Shown here: piece after piece, positions 1 through 8,322 of the stretch
Layout: each line of letters opens with the position of its first letter
Position numbering within the stretch: position 1 is the first letter of the stretch
Origin: Dyadobacter diqingensis
GTDB taxonomy: Bacteria > Bacteroidota > Bacteroidia > Cytophagales > Spirosomataceae
Reading direction: 5' to 3'
Length of the DNA: 64,000 nucleotides
NCBI RefSeq assembly: GCF_024220585.1
Contig: NZ_JAMXKF010000001.1
Location: 434,001 to 498,000, forward strand
Translations under genes and position numbers: made by a program
The notes under the pieces: generated by a model
The model's input: only the letters and a program-made list of their open reading frames with translations
Database searches by the model: none
Told to the model about the DNA's origin: nothing

Positions 1-105
1 ACAAAGTGACCCTCGTTTATTTATTTTTTTTCAATAAATTTTTATATAAATAAAATATTATTTATAACAGACTAATTATCAATAAATTAAATAGAAGAAA
101 TATTT

Positions 106-822
106 TCAGGATTCTCTGATCAGGTCGATAACAGGTTCGAATGGAAGGCTGAAAAACAATGCAAGAAGGAACGGAATACTTTTGGCATAAGGCGCCAGAT
201 CTTCGTTTAAGGAATCAAGCGCCTTATAGATCAGTTTATAAACCGCTCTTGTTGAAATATTCATGACCTCAGCAATATCCGAGAAGGACTGGTCGCTGTA
301 AAACCTTAGAAAAAGTGCCTCCTTTTGTCGGTGAGGAAGCTTATCAATAGCCGCCTGTAAGGCATTGATATTTTCGACTGACGTCTGATCATGAATAATT
401 TTGGCTTCCACAGACAGATCGGCGTGGAATTCAATATCATTTTCATCGAGGCCGATGAAGGTATTTTTAGACGCACTCATCCGTTTGATGATGAGTCTGC
501 GAAGGGAGGCCAGCAGGTAATTACGGATCGAATCAGACTCACCCAGATGTTCCTTACGTTCCCAGATTTTAATAAAAAGGATCTGGATGCAATCTTTAAC
601 TTCCTCCCGATCGCTGTTGAAACGGATTCCATAATTCAACAGCGGACGGTAAAACGCTTTGAAAACTTTCTCGAAAGAATCAGTTTCGCCAGCTTTAAGG
701 GATTCCCATAAGGGTTCACTGCTAAACATCCTTTCGGCGTTCAGCTCAATATTAAAATGCCGATCACGTAACTGTTCTTCCGTCAGAGAAGTTTGATTTT
801 CCGGTTTCATAGGAGATTTCAT
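106..822 (-). CDS. ECF-type RNA polymerase sigma-70 factor with hydrophobic C-terminal tail
   Basis: Sigma factor of the FecI-like ECF class, directing RNA polymerase to a small set of promoters. Region 2 lies at about residues 45-115 (an FYRPLLNYG start, then DCIQILFIKIWERKEHL). Region 4 lies at about 150-205, with the helix-turn-helix sequence FSDIAEVMNISTRAVYKLIYKAL. The product is 238 residues, longer than the usual 180-200. It ends in a hydrophobic stretch (IPFLLALFFSLPF) also seen in the sigma factors at 11161 and 53940. ATG at 822 is preceded by AAGGG; a second ATG at 810 is also possible. It lies downstream of a shortened FecR-like gene on the same strand, which reverses the usual sigma-then-FecR order. 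Target genes are not evident. Confidence 0.9.
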   Translation of the reverse strand: MKSPMKPENQTSLTEEQLRDRHFNIELNAERMFSSEPLWESLKAGETDSFEKVFKAFYRPLLNYGIRFNSDREEVKDCIQILFIKIWERKEHLGESDSIRNYLLASLRRLIIKRMSASKNTFIGLDENDIEFHADLSVEAKIIHDQTSVENINALQAAIDKLPHRQKEALFLRFYSDQSFSDIAEVMNISTRAVYKLIYKALDSLNEDLAPYAKSIPFLLALFFSLPFEPVIDLIRES

Positions 823-939
823 GCAAATAACCCTTCCCTCAACAACCCGCGACTATGTCACCGGGCCACCGTAAAAGACGGTAAAATATCGCAATACCCT
901 TAAATATTTTGCAATTTTATCCCCGAATTATTAAAATAT

Positions 940-1329
940 TTATTTGAAATGACCAAGCAGTATCAAGCAAAGCAAACCCAACACAGCCATGGAGATCACG
1001 CCCAAAATGATATTATTCGGCTTTAAAGCGGAAGAAGCCGGTGTTGCATCAGAATCTGCGGGCTCACGTTCCTTTATAATTTCAAGAGAGTTCCTGATCC
1101 TGTCCCAAATTGAATTAACATCCTGATTTGAAAGTGTTTCCGGTCTCCATTCGGTAGTTACAAGAACAAGTTCGCGCGCTTTATCTATTGTATCCTTTTT
1201 ATAGGGATATTTCGTCATCCAGTTTTCCCAAAAAGAGCGTATAGGGGGGTCATTTGGAAACCTAACCCACCTGATAAAAAGGTTTTCCATCGCTAACTCT
1301 TCGGCCGAATACTCCGAGTAGGGTTTCAT
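940..1329 (-). CDS. Shortened FecR-like anti-sigma protein lacking the periplasmic domain
   Basis: About 129 residues. The N-terminus (YSEYSAEELAMENLFIRW, then FWENWMTKYPYKKDTIDKA) matches the start of the full FecR at 54697 (EELAVDHSFRLW, then FWTNWLSENPDKQDVIDKA). That similarity decides the ATG at 1329 over the upstream TTG at 1395. The chain ends with one membrane helix (ILGVISMAVLGLLCLILLG) and stops three residues later, so the FecR sensory domain and C-terminal domain are absent. I infer a membrane-tethered anti-sigma factor for the sigma gene at 822, unable to read an outer-membrane STN signal the usual way. It could instead be a decayed FecR, but the clean end after the helix argues for a functional short form. 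Confidence 0.7.
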   Translation of the reverse strand: MKPYSEYSAEELAMENLFIRWVRFPNDPPIRSFWENWMTKYPYKKDTIDKARELVLVTTEWRPETLSNQDVNSIWDRIRNSLEIIKEREPADSDATPASSALKPNNIILGVISMAVLGLLCLILLGHFK

Positions 1330-1550
1330 CTGTCGCACATTAAGAGTGTTAGGGAGATATTTGTTATCTGACACAAATCGAAATATTCCCCGCAATTATT
1401 TAAGATTATGACTGGTGCCAATTTTTGTTTGTTGATTATATAAAAAAAGGAGGTTAGCGGGCAATTATACTCAAAGATTTTAAAAACTCATTTTGGCACT
1501 ATTCCGATCAGTTTCATAGATTTCCAGATAAAACCTTTTAGCTTTTTCAC

Positions 1551-1564
1551 CGTAAACGTTTACG
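1551..1564. promoter_or_regulatory. Perfect palindrome resembling a LacI-family operator
   Basis: CGTAAACGTTTACG is its own reverse complement and has the central AACGTT typical of LacI/GalR-family operators. It lies about 125 bases upstream of the hydrolase start and about 25 bases downstream of the minus-strand -7 element, so it could control either gene. No LacI-family regulator gene is in the window. Confidence 0.4.
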
Positions 1565-1588
1565 ATTTTGCAAACTTTTTTTATTGAA

Positions 1589-1596
1589 CAAAAGTA
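1589..1596 (-). promoter_or_regulatory. Bacteroidota -7 promoter element
   Basis: On the minus strand this reads TACTTTTG, an exact match to the TAnnTTTG -7 element of Bacteroidota sigma-A promoters. It would drive the shortened FecR/sigma pair. I did not find a clear -33 TTTG at the usual distance. Confidence 0.35.
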
Positions 1597-1689
1597 AGAT
1601 TCCGCAACTCTCATTTGCAGAGTTACATAGCCCTTTAGGCAGGTTTGAGCGTATTCATTACAGCAAAATTCACCTCGTTAAAACGGAAT

Positions 1690-2403
1690 ATGCAGATATT
1701 AAAAAATATTTTTCAGGTCGGTGGCGATTTAAACGGTGTCACCTTCGATCAGCCCGGTGCGCTGTGGAATGACGGCAACTCGTATATCATCAAAACAGAA
1801 CAGGGACTGATTATGATTGACTGCGGATGCGGGAATACCATGGATCAGATTTTTGAAAATATGCGTTCCTGGGACCTGCGGCCAGATAATATCAAGGTCT
1901 GCCTGCTCACCCACCCGCACTACGACCACGCCGGCGGCGGGTATATTCTAAAAGACAAGGGTGTAAGTTTTATAGCTATTCAGGAAACGGCAGAGGCCGT
2001 CGCCAGCGGCGATGAACGTTGTTGCGGTTATCTCTACCATAAAATTTTCACACCCTTCACAGTCGATCAAACCGTTTCCGATGGAGAAAAGATTAACGTG
2101 CTCGGTATAGAATTTACAATCATGCACCTGCCCGGCCACAGCATGGGATGCACAGCTTATTCCTTGATCTGGGAAGGCAAACACATCGTTTTCAGCGGAG
2201 ACGTTATCGGCACCCTGCTCGGCGGTGATTTCGGGTGGAGCGGCTCCATTGACTTTGACAAAACCATTTATACCGAGTCGCTGCGCAAATTTGCAAAAGT
2301 CGACATGGATATCATGCTGCCAGGCCACGGACTTATCTATTTCTACAAGCCCCGAAGACGCGTCGAAGAGGCCCTCAACTCAGCCCTGATGCTGTGGCGT
2401 TGA
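1690..2403 (+). CDS. Metallo-beta-lactamase-fold hydrolase
   Basis: A 237-residue member of the metallo-beta-lactamase superfamily. The metal-binding motif HPHYDHAGG places ligands at about H75, H77, D79 and H80. Further conserved points are LPGHSMGC, FSGDVIG (the bridging aspartate) and LPGHGLIY near the C-terminus, so the dinuclear zinc site looks complete. No signal peptide is visible, suggesting a cytoplasmic enzyme. Substrate cannot be assigned; glyoxalase-II-like thioester or lactone hydrolysis is typical of this group. ATG at 1690 (MQILKNIFQVGG) is preferred over TTG at 1645, because the fold begins just after it. An operator-like palindrome lies upstream. Confidence 0.85.
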   Translation: MQILKNIFQVGGDLNGVTFDQPGALWNDGNSYIIKTEQGLIMIDCGCGNTMDQIFENMRSWDLRPDNIKVCLLTHPHYDHAGGGYILKDKGVSFIAIQETAEAVASGDERCCGYLYHKIFTPFTVDQTVSDGEKINVLGIEFTIMHLPGHSMGCTAYSLIWEGKHIVFSGDVIGTLLGGDFGWSGSIDFDKTIYTESLRKFAKVDMDIMLPGHGLIYFYKPRRRVEEALNSALMLWR

Positions 2404-2419
2404 CCAGGTTAGTTTTTCT

Positions 2420-2674
2420 ACCACCTGAGACATATGAGGTAACCTTAGAATTGTTTTTGAGTTGAGTTAGTTTAAATTGAATTGGTTAATTTGAATTTAC
2501 TAAGATTATAGCGTCAACGATACATCCTATCAATTTACATCCTATTGGTATAGTATAAATTCAGTCTGCGACAAATCTAAATTCATCATTTAAAACACTC
2601 AGCCCAAACAAGATTTCGGCCGACAAATCCCAATTCCCAACGCCCCTAAGGTTATCTCATATGTCTTAGGTGGT
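2420..2674. repeat. Non-coding element bounded by 29-base terminal inverted repeats (MITE-like)
   Basis: The 29 bases at 2420-2448 and at 2646-2674 are inverted copies with two mismatches; both contain CATATG. They enclose about 197 AT-rich bases with no open reading frame and an internal direct repeat of TACATCCTAT. The architecture fits a miniature inverted-repeat element inserted between the hydrolase and alaS. Target-site duplications are not obvious. Alternatively the arms could be paired regulator-binding sites. Confidence 0.5.
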
Positions 2675-2714
2675 GAAAATCCTCCATTGTTACCGAGCCG
2701 AATGCAATTTTCAT

Positions 2715-2722
2715 TAACTTTG
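2715..2722 (+). promoter_or_regulatory. alaS -7 promoter element
   Basis: TAACTTTG matches the Bacteroidota TAnnTTTG -7 consensus exactly and lies 39 bases upstream of the alaS start. A TTG at 2687-2689 is somewhat far for a -33 element (25 bases). Confidence 0.5.
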
Positions 2723-2760
2723 CGGGAATTTTTAAGAGACTTAGTACGAACTTATATACA

Positions 2761-5409
2761 ATGACCTCGCATCAGATACGCCAGTCTTTTCTGGATTTTT
2801 TCCGCAGCAAAGAGCACCTTATTGTTCCTTCGGCTCCATTGGTAGCTAAGAATGACCCAACCCTGATGTTCAATAACTCAGGTATGGCGCAGTTCAAAGA
2901 CTTCTTTTTGGGCAATGGCACACCTCCGTCACGTCGTATCGCCGACACCCAGAAATGTCTTCGCGTTTCGGGAAAACACAATGATTTAGAGGATGTTGGA
3001 TTCGACACATACCACCATACGATGTTCGAAATGTTGGGTAACTGGTCGTTTGGCGATTATTTCAAAAAGGAAGCGATTACCTGGGCGTGGGAATTATTGA
3101 CAGAAGTGTACAAGCTGCCGAAAGAGCGTTTGTACGTTTCAGTATTTGAAGGAGATGCAAAAGATGGTGTACCATTTGATCAGGAGGCCTGGGATTTGTG
3201 GGCGCCGATTGTTGGTGAAGACCGTATTATTCTTGGCAATAAAAAGGACAATTTCTGGGAAATGGGTGATACCGGCCCATGCGGACCTTGTTCTGAAATT
3301 CATATAGACTTACGTCCGCAGGCTGATGTGGATACGGTTTCCGGAAAATCATTGGTAAACAATGATCACCCTCAGGTGGTGGAAATCTGGAATCTTGTAT
3401 TCATGCAGTTTGAACGCAAAGCAGACGGTTCGCTAATACCGCTTCCCGCAACGCATGTTGACACCGGAATGGGTTTTGAACGTCTTTGTATGGCGGTTCA
3501 GGCCAAAATGTCCAACTATGACACCGATGTTTTCCAAAATACCATCAACGTTTTGGAAAAATTATCCGGGAAAACATATGGCAGCGACGAACCGTTTACG
3601 GACATCGCGATGCGCGTGATTTCTGACCACATCCGCGCGGTAGCCTTTGCCATTACCGATGGACAGCTGCCTTCCAACGTAAAAGCCGGTTACGTGATCC
3701 GTCGTATTTTGCGCCGTGCTGTACGTTACGGATATTCTTACCTTGGATTCTCTGAACCGTTTTTCCATAAATTAATACCGGTTCTTTCGAATCAGTTCAA
3801 GGATGTTTTCCCGGAACTGACTGCTCAGGAAGAATTCGTGACGCGTGTTATTCTTGAAGAAGAAAAGAGCTTTTTGCGCACGCTTGAATCAGGACTGAAA
3901 CGTCTGGATATCATTATGACCTCTTTGAAAGAAAAAGAGACCAATGTGATCGCAGGCAACGAAGTTTTTGAATTAAGTGATACGTTTGGATTCCCCGTTG
4001 ACTTGACTGCCCTTATCGCCCGCGAGAAAAGCTTCATCATTGATGAGGCTGGTTTTCAGGATGCGTTGGCCGAACAAAAAGCACGTTCCCGTCAGGATGC
4101 GGCCAAGGAAGCAACCGACTGGATCGAACTACGCGAGTCGGATGGTGTTGAATTTTTAGGTTATGATTTTGAAGAAACCCATAGCCACATTGTCAAGTAT
4201 CGTAAGGTAAAAACCAAAACCGGCGAAGAATATCATATCGTTCTCGACCGCACTCCTTTTTATGCTGAAATGGGTGGACAGGTTGGTGATACCGGAACTT
4301 TACGTTGGGCAGTAAATGGTGAACCGAAGGTGGCAACCATTGTCGATACCAAAAAAGAAAACGACCTTTTCGTTCATATTTCAAAAGATAAAAACCTGGA
4401 TGACGCCTTGCAAAATGCAGGTATCGTGGTCGCGCATATTGACGAAGAACGCCGCAACAAAATCAAGGCGAACCACTCTGCAACGCACTTGATGTTATCA
4501 TCCATGCGGGAGGTGCTGGGTACGCATATCGGGCAAAAAGGATCTTACCTGAACGACGAGTTATTGCGTTTCGACTTTTCGCATTTCTCGAAAGTTACAG
4601 ACGAGGAATTGAAACAAATCGAAGACCGTGTCAACGAGAAGATCCGCGAAAATATTCCTTTGAAAGTAATGACCAACGTGCCTATCCAGGAAGCGATTGC
4701 TATGGGTGCAACGGCTACGTTTGGTGAAAAATATGGTGATTTTGTACGCGTCGTTATATTTGATCCTGAGTTCTCATTCGAACTGTGCGGGGGAACACAT
4801 ATTCCTTCAACCGGTGAAATCGGCGTTTTCAAATTTATCTCCGAAGGTTCGGTTTCAGCAGGTGTACGCCGTGTGGAAGCCGTTACGGGTGAAAAAGCAC
4901 TGGAATTGATGCGTCAGCAGGAGGATACACTTAACCAGCTGAAAGATCTTTTGAAAGGGCCTAAGGATATTATCAAAGCTGTTGAAAACTTGCTTGAAGA
5001 GCGCACGCAACTACAAAAACGTATCGAGGCGCTGGAAAACGAAAAAATTCAGCAATTAAAATTACAGCTGCTTGACAAAGTTAAGAGCCATCAGAGTTTT
5101 AATCTGATTGTTGAAAAGGTTAACGTGCCGTCAGCGGACTCACTGAAACAGCTTTCTTACGAACTTCGCGAGCAGGTGGAAAATCTGATAGCCGTTTTCG
5201 GTACCGAGATCGCAGGCAAGCCTCAGATATCCGTTTACATTGCAGAAAACGTCGTTCAAAATGCCGGACTTAATGCCGGAGCTATCGTGAAAGACCTTGC
5301 AAAAGAAATCCGTGGCGGCGGCGGCGGACAGCCGTTCTTTGCCACGGCAGGTGGTTCGGACGCAAGCGGACTGGATAACGCGCTGGAAAAAGCTAAAACC
5401 TTGTTTTAA
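2761..5409 (+). CDS. alaS: Alanyl-tRNA synthetase
   Basis: Charges tRNA-Ala with alanine in the cytoplasm. The class II catalytic core occupies roughly residues 1-250 (RQSFLDFF start, FNNSGMAQFKD, GDTGPCGPCSEIH). The editing domain carries the zinc-site motifs HSATH at H572/H576 and CGGTH at C676/H680. The C-terminal C-Ala domain ends with a GGGGGQPFFATAGG motif. At 882 residues it has full family length (about 870-880). It stands alone between a MITE-like element and a bidirectional terminator, with a good -7 element upstream. Confidence 0.98.
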   Translation: MTSHQIRQSFLDFFRSKEHLIVPSAPLVAKNDPTLMFNNSGMAQFKDFFLGNGTPPSRRIADTQKCLRVSGKHNDLEDVGFDTYHHTMFEMLGNWSFGDYFKKEAITWAWELLTEVYKLPKERLYVSVFEGDAKDGVPFDQEAWDLWAPIVGEDRIILGNKKDNFWEMGDTGPCGPCSEIHIDLRPQADVDTVSGKSLVNNDHPQVVEIWNLVFMQFERKADGSLIPLPATHVDTGMGFERLCMAVQAKMSNYDTDVFQNTINVLEKLSGKTYGSDEPFTDIAMRVISDHIRAVAFAITDGQLPSNVKAGYVIRRILRRAVRYGYSYLGFSEPFFHKLIPVLSNQFKDVFPELTAQEEFVTRVILEEEKSFLRTLESGLKRLDIIMTSLKEKETNVIAGNEVFELSDTFGFPVDLTALIAREKSFIIDEAGFQDALAEQKARSRQDAAKEATDWIELRESDGVEFLGYDFEETHSHIVKYRKVKTKTGEEYHIVLDRTPFYAEMGGQVGDTGTLRWAVNGEPKVATIVDTKKENDLFVHISKDKNLDDALQNAGIVVAHIDEERRNKIKANHSATHLMLSSMREVLGTHIGQKGSYLNDELLRFDFSHFSKVTDEELKQIEDRVNEKIRENIPLKVMTNVPIQEAIAMGATATFGEKYGDFVRVVIFDPEFSFELCGGTHIPSTGEIGVFKFISEGSVSAGVRRVEAVTGEKALELMRQQEDTLNQLKDLLKGPKDIIKAVENLLEERTQLQKRIEALENEKIQQLKLQLLDKVKSHQSFNLIVEKVNVPSADSLKQLSYELREQVENLIAVFGTEIAGKPQISVYIAENVVQNAGLNAGAIVKDLAKEIRGGGGGQPFFATAGGSDASGLDNALEKAKTLF

Positions 5410-5432
5410 GACTCTGGTTTAAATTTTATAAA

Positions 5433-5474
5433 ACAAAAAAAGTGGAATCCGAGACTGGATTCCACTTTTTTTGT
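5433..5474. terminator. Bidirectional rho-independent terminator (alaS / CHRD gene)
   Basis: Arms 5433-5449 and 5458-5474 pair perfectly, with A-rich and T-rich flanks on both sides. It sits between the convergent alaS and CHRD lipoprotein genes and can serve both. Confidence 0.85.
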
Positions 5475-5484
5475 TTCTTTTCTT

Positions 5485-5976
5485 TTACTCTTTCGCAGAC
5501 AATTGTCCTCTTATCGCTCCCGCAGGATACTCCTTTGTATGAATATTTACATAATACAAACCAGCCTTCAGATCAGCGACCTGATCGGAAGTAAGTGTAT
5601 CTGTAAAGGCAAAAGGTGTTGTAAATGTAGTTCCAAAATCAATTACCACTGCTCCCGTTGTATCAGCCGCTCCCTTGTGGATATGCCACGCCGTTGGTAA
5701 AAACGCAACAGTCGAGTCTCCCGCAGTTGAATCAGCTTTTGCAGTGTCACTGTATGTAATATTCAGCTTCAAAATATTCGTCTCCTGATCCAGCGTCCCG
5801 TCAACTGCACCCGTGGCCGTTAAGTTATTGGCAGGTCTTTCATTCGCTCCCGACAATGTAGTCGTCACTTTCAAAGTCGGTAAAACTTCGGTTGGCGGAG
5901 TTACGTCGTCATCATCATTACTACAACCCCATGCAAAAAACAATAAGGAAACACCAATAAATGCTAATTTTTTCAT
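5485..5976 (-). CDS. CHRD-domain lipoprotein
   Basis: A 163-residue exported protein. The N-terminus is a lipoprotein signal with a cysteine at residue 18 (FFAWGCSNDDDD); the acidic run after the cysteine is common in outer-membrane lipoproteins. Residues about 38-161 form one CHRD domain, recognisable from LSGANERPA near the start, WHIHKGAADTTGAVV in the middle, and YYVNIHTKEYPAGAIRGQL at the end. CHRD is a beta-rich domain first described in chordin; its bacterial role is unknown. Monocistronic, ending at the shared terminator. Confidence 0.88.
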   Translation of the reverse strand: MKKLAFIGVSLLFFAWGCSNDDDDVTPPTEVLPTLKVTTTLSGANERPANNLTATGAVDGTLDQETNILKLNITYSDTAKADSTAGDSTVAFLPTAWHIHKGAADTTGAVVIDFGTTFTTPFAFTDTLTSDQVADLKAGLYYVNIHTKEYPAGAIRGQLSAKE

Positions 5977-6181
5977 ACTCGCTGATTTTAGTGAAAATTC
6001 ATTTTAACAAAACCCGCCCTAACAAAACAGTGCCTGGTTTGGTAAAACCAATCTTAACCTATGCCAAACCGCGATAAGCTCAGTAATTTAATTTATAACT
6101 ATTGTGGAAATGATACCACTTTTTGAAGAATTTAGCCCCAATTTGATACTTTGACACGTTCCCAACCAGGTAACCAAGATG

Positions 6182-7057
6182 TTAGTGATTTTTCCACCGG
6201 TCGTGAGACCATAGGTATAGCTCCGGTTTTCTGAGAATTGTTTTTTCGAGCTCATCATAAAACCGGTTTAGGATTCTGTCCTGCGCTTCAAGACTTCCAT
6301 CCTCCGACAAAAGCTTCAAACGATATTTGTAACAATGCCTTTCCGTTTTTTCAACATCCACATACACAACGGCACATTTCAATTTTTGAGCAATTTTTTC
6401 ACAACCTGCCTGTACATATGTTTTAAGTCCCAGAAAATGAACGTCGTGCTTGTAAGGCTGAACAGGACGTTGATCTGAAATCATGATATAAACCGTCGGT
6501 CGTGCGCTTTTTCGTTTCAGCACCGTCCTGTACCAATCCGATTTGGCAACCAACGTAACCCCGAACCGGGAGCGAAGACTTTTCATCTGTTTGTCAATAA
6601 CCGGATTTGATATTGGAGAGTACACCGCAACAACTTCATAGTCTGTGATAAGAGGCAGCGTCAGCAGATATTCCCAGTTACCATAATGCGACATCATCAA
6701 AAGAACGTCTTTGCCTGATTTCAGAATATTATTGAGCAAATGACTATTTTCATAACGGGCAAAAGATCTTATATCGTTCTCATGTATACCGCTGATTATA
6801 AAAGGCTCCACAATCAAATCTGCCATATGGCGGTAATATGAAAGGGTCAAATCAGCCTGCTCATTTTGGGAAATCCATGGAAATGCACTTTTCAAATTTT
6901 TCCTGATAACCTTTGACCTGTATTTAAAGATATGTGACAATAGGACAAACAAAACATCCGATATCAGCTCGTAGACGGCAATCAGCAGCATTTTCCGAAT
7001 ATTGACTTTCTTAAAAATGCCCTGTCTTAAAGGAATCCGCAAAGATTGCTCCTTCAA
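6182..7057 (-). CDS. LpxL/HtrB-family lysophospholipid or lipid A acyltransferase
   Basis: Inner-membrane acyltransferase of the lipid A late-acyltransferase family. The catalytic HX4E motif is seen as MMSHYGNWEYLL. An N-terminal hydrophobic helix (VLFVLLSHIF) precedes YRSKVIRKNLKSAFP, a typical family block. SDQRPVQPYKHDVHFLG corresponds to the substrate-binding block. At 291 residues it is of normal length. The start is uncertain: TTG at 7057 lies 3 bases after the stop of the repeat protein upstream, suggesting translational coupling. The first ATG is at 6991 and would remove 22 residues. Likely last gene of the sigma/FecR/repeat-protein run. Confidence 0.85.
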   Translation of the reverse strand: MKEQSLRIPLRQGIFKKVNIRKMLLIAVYELISDVLFVLLSHIFKYRSKVIRKNLKSAFPWISQNEQADLTLSYYRHMADLIVEPFIISGIHENDIRSFARYENSHLLNNILKSGKDVLLMMSHYGNWEYLLTLPLITDYEVVAVYSPISNPVIDKQMKSLRSRFGVTLVAKSDWYRTVLKRKSARPTVYIMISDQRPVQPYKHDVHFLGLKTYVQAGCEKIAQKLKCAVVYVDVEKTERHCYKYRLKLLSEDGSLEAQDRILNRFYDELEKTILRKPELYLWSHDRWKNH

Positions 7058-7060
7058 CTT

Positions 7061-8110
7061 TTACAGGATAAAGTGTACACCCGCATTGAACCCCAGGTAT
7101 AATCCCTGAAAATCTTCCCCTCTGACCTTTTTCCAAAGATAGTGGTCCATCAGCCCGTCCCCTTTTCCCTTGGAGTAATTGACGTAATTCAAACTAGGTC
7201 CGCCGAAAATTTCAAGCTGTGATGTAAGTTTAAACGCAGGCTGTATACGCAAGCTGTTTTTGAAATAATCGCCACGCTTAAAATCCGATAACGTAAGGTT
7301 TGCAATTTCGGCATTGATCCTGAATTTTCCCGAAACAGGAATGTGAGCACCCAAACCAGCCTCCAGGCCGTACAACGATTTGTTATCACTTTTTAAATTA
7401 TAACCAATCCCTAAAATTCCGTATAAAACACGACCACCCGAGCGAAACGACGCCAGTAATGTTGAAGTTTCGTCGATGGTGAGACTGATCGATTTCTCTC
7501 CGTTTTTCACAAAATTCAAAAGTCCGATGGGATAATCGCTGCTGTCTGCAACGTTGATTAATCCGGCCAGCTGAATCCCTTTTACGTTTTTCGCGATATT
7601 CATAAAACCTGCGACCTGAGAATTCACGTTACCGGCCTTATTCAAAAAGCCCGATACCTGAATACCGTTTGCCGATTTATGGGTGATATTGCTGAATCCG
7701 GCAATCTGCGCCGCACCGGAATTTTCGCTCACATTCAAAAATCCGGCAACCTGCACGCCCTGGGCATCATGACGGATCACATTGGTGAAACCCGCTACCT
7801 GCACACCCTGTGCAGAATTTAAGACAACATTGGCAACCCCGCTCACCAGAACTCCTTTTGCTGAATCTTTGATCAACAAAGAAACACCTGAGATGGCTAC
7901 GCCCGTTTCTGCTTTTGATAACCCGGCAATGGCATGCAGAGAAAAAGCGTTGGTATACGATCCTGCATTTTTCCCATTCGTGCTGACCGGATAAATCAAT
8001 CCGACATGGGCAACACTGGTATGGCTTTCCTGCGCAAAAGAGCTGATTGAAAAAAGAAGGAAAAAGCAAACTGCAAAAGCGCTGTTGATGATATTTGAAT
8101 ACTTGTTCAT
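7061..8110 (-). CDS. Surface repeat protein with G-Q-V-A-G-F-x-N repeats
   Basis: A 349-residue exported protein: signal peptide at residues 1-26 (ending SSFAQ). Residues about 75-205 hold some seven repeats of roughly 20 residues with the core GVQVAGFxNV, related to the repeats NCBI calls LA_2272-type surface repeats. The C-terminal 140 residues are beta-rich with alternating aromatic residues (ENFGGPSLNYVNY-like segment) and may form a small outer-membrane barrel. It is a shorter paralogue of the upstream gene, sharing repeats and C-terminal domain but lacking the STN and carboxypeptidase-like domains. Function unknown. Confidence 0.8.
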   Translation of the reverse strand: MNKYSNIINSAFAVCFFLLFSISSFAQESHTSVAHVGLIYPVSTNGKNAGSYTNAFSLHAIAGLSKAETGVAISGVSLLIKDSAKGVLVSGVANVVLNSAQGVQVAGFTNVIRHDAQGVQVAGFLNVSENSGAAQIAGFSNITHKSANGIQVSGFLNKAGNVNSQVAGFMNIAKNVKGIQLAGLINVADSSDYPIGLLNFVKNGEKSISLTIDETSTLLASFRSGGRVLYGILGIGYNLKSDNKSLYGLEAGLGAHIPVSGKFRINAEIANLTLSDFKRGDYFKNSLRIQPAFKLTSQLEIFGGPSLNYVNYSKGKGDGLMDHYLWKKVRGEDFQGLYLGFNAGVHFIL

Positions 8111-8322
8111 TGTGTCTAAATTAAAAATGGAAGTTTAAACACATACAGCGGAGAAATCCAAAATTGCAGGCCTTCAATCTATTCCCTTTGCCGTATGTAC
8201 AGAATTGACAACCGGATCAGGAATTACCCTTTTTTTAGACTTAAAATAATTGAAAAAAAATCTTACAATCGAAGAATTACGCAGTCAGAAAACAATTTAA
8301 CATATTGACAATAAATAAATTA

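Larger units (their letters stand above)
1330..1689. other. Divergent intergenic region with a palindromic operator-like site
   Basis: This 360-base region separates the shortened FecR gene (minus strand) from the hydrolase gene (plus strand). It holds a perfect 14-base palindrome at 1551-1564 and a minus-strand TAnnTTTG -7 element at 1589-1596 (reads TACTTTTG on that strand). No convincing coding sequence is present; the open frames reaching into it begin at TTG codons without family similarity. Confidence 0.5.

Noticed and set aside
1584..1772. 62-codon plus-strand frame before the metallo-hydrolase
   Set aside because: Overlaps the hydrolase in another frame, begins at TTG and shows no conserved pattern.
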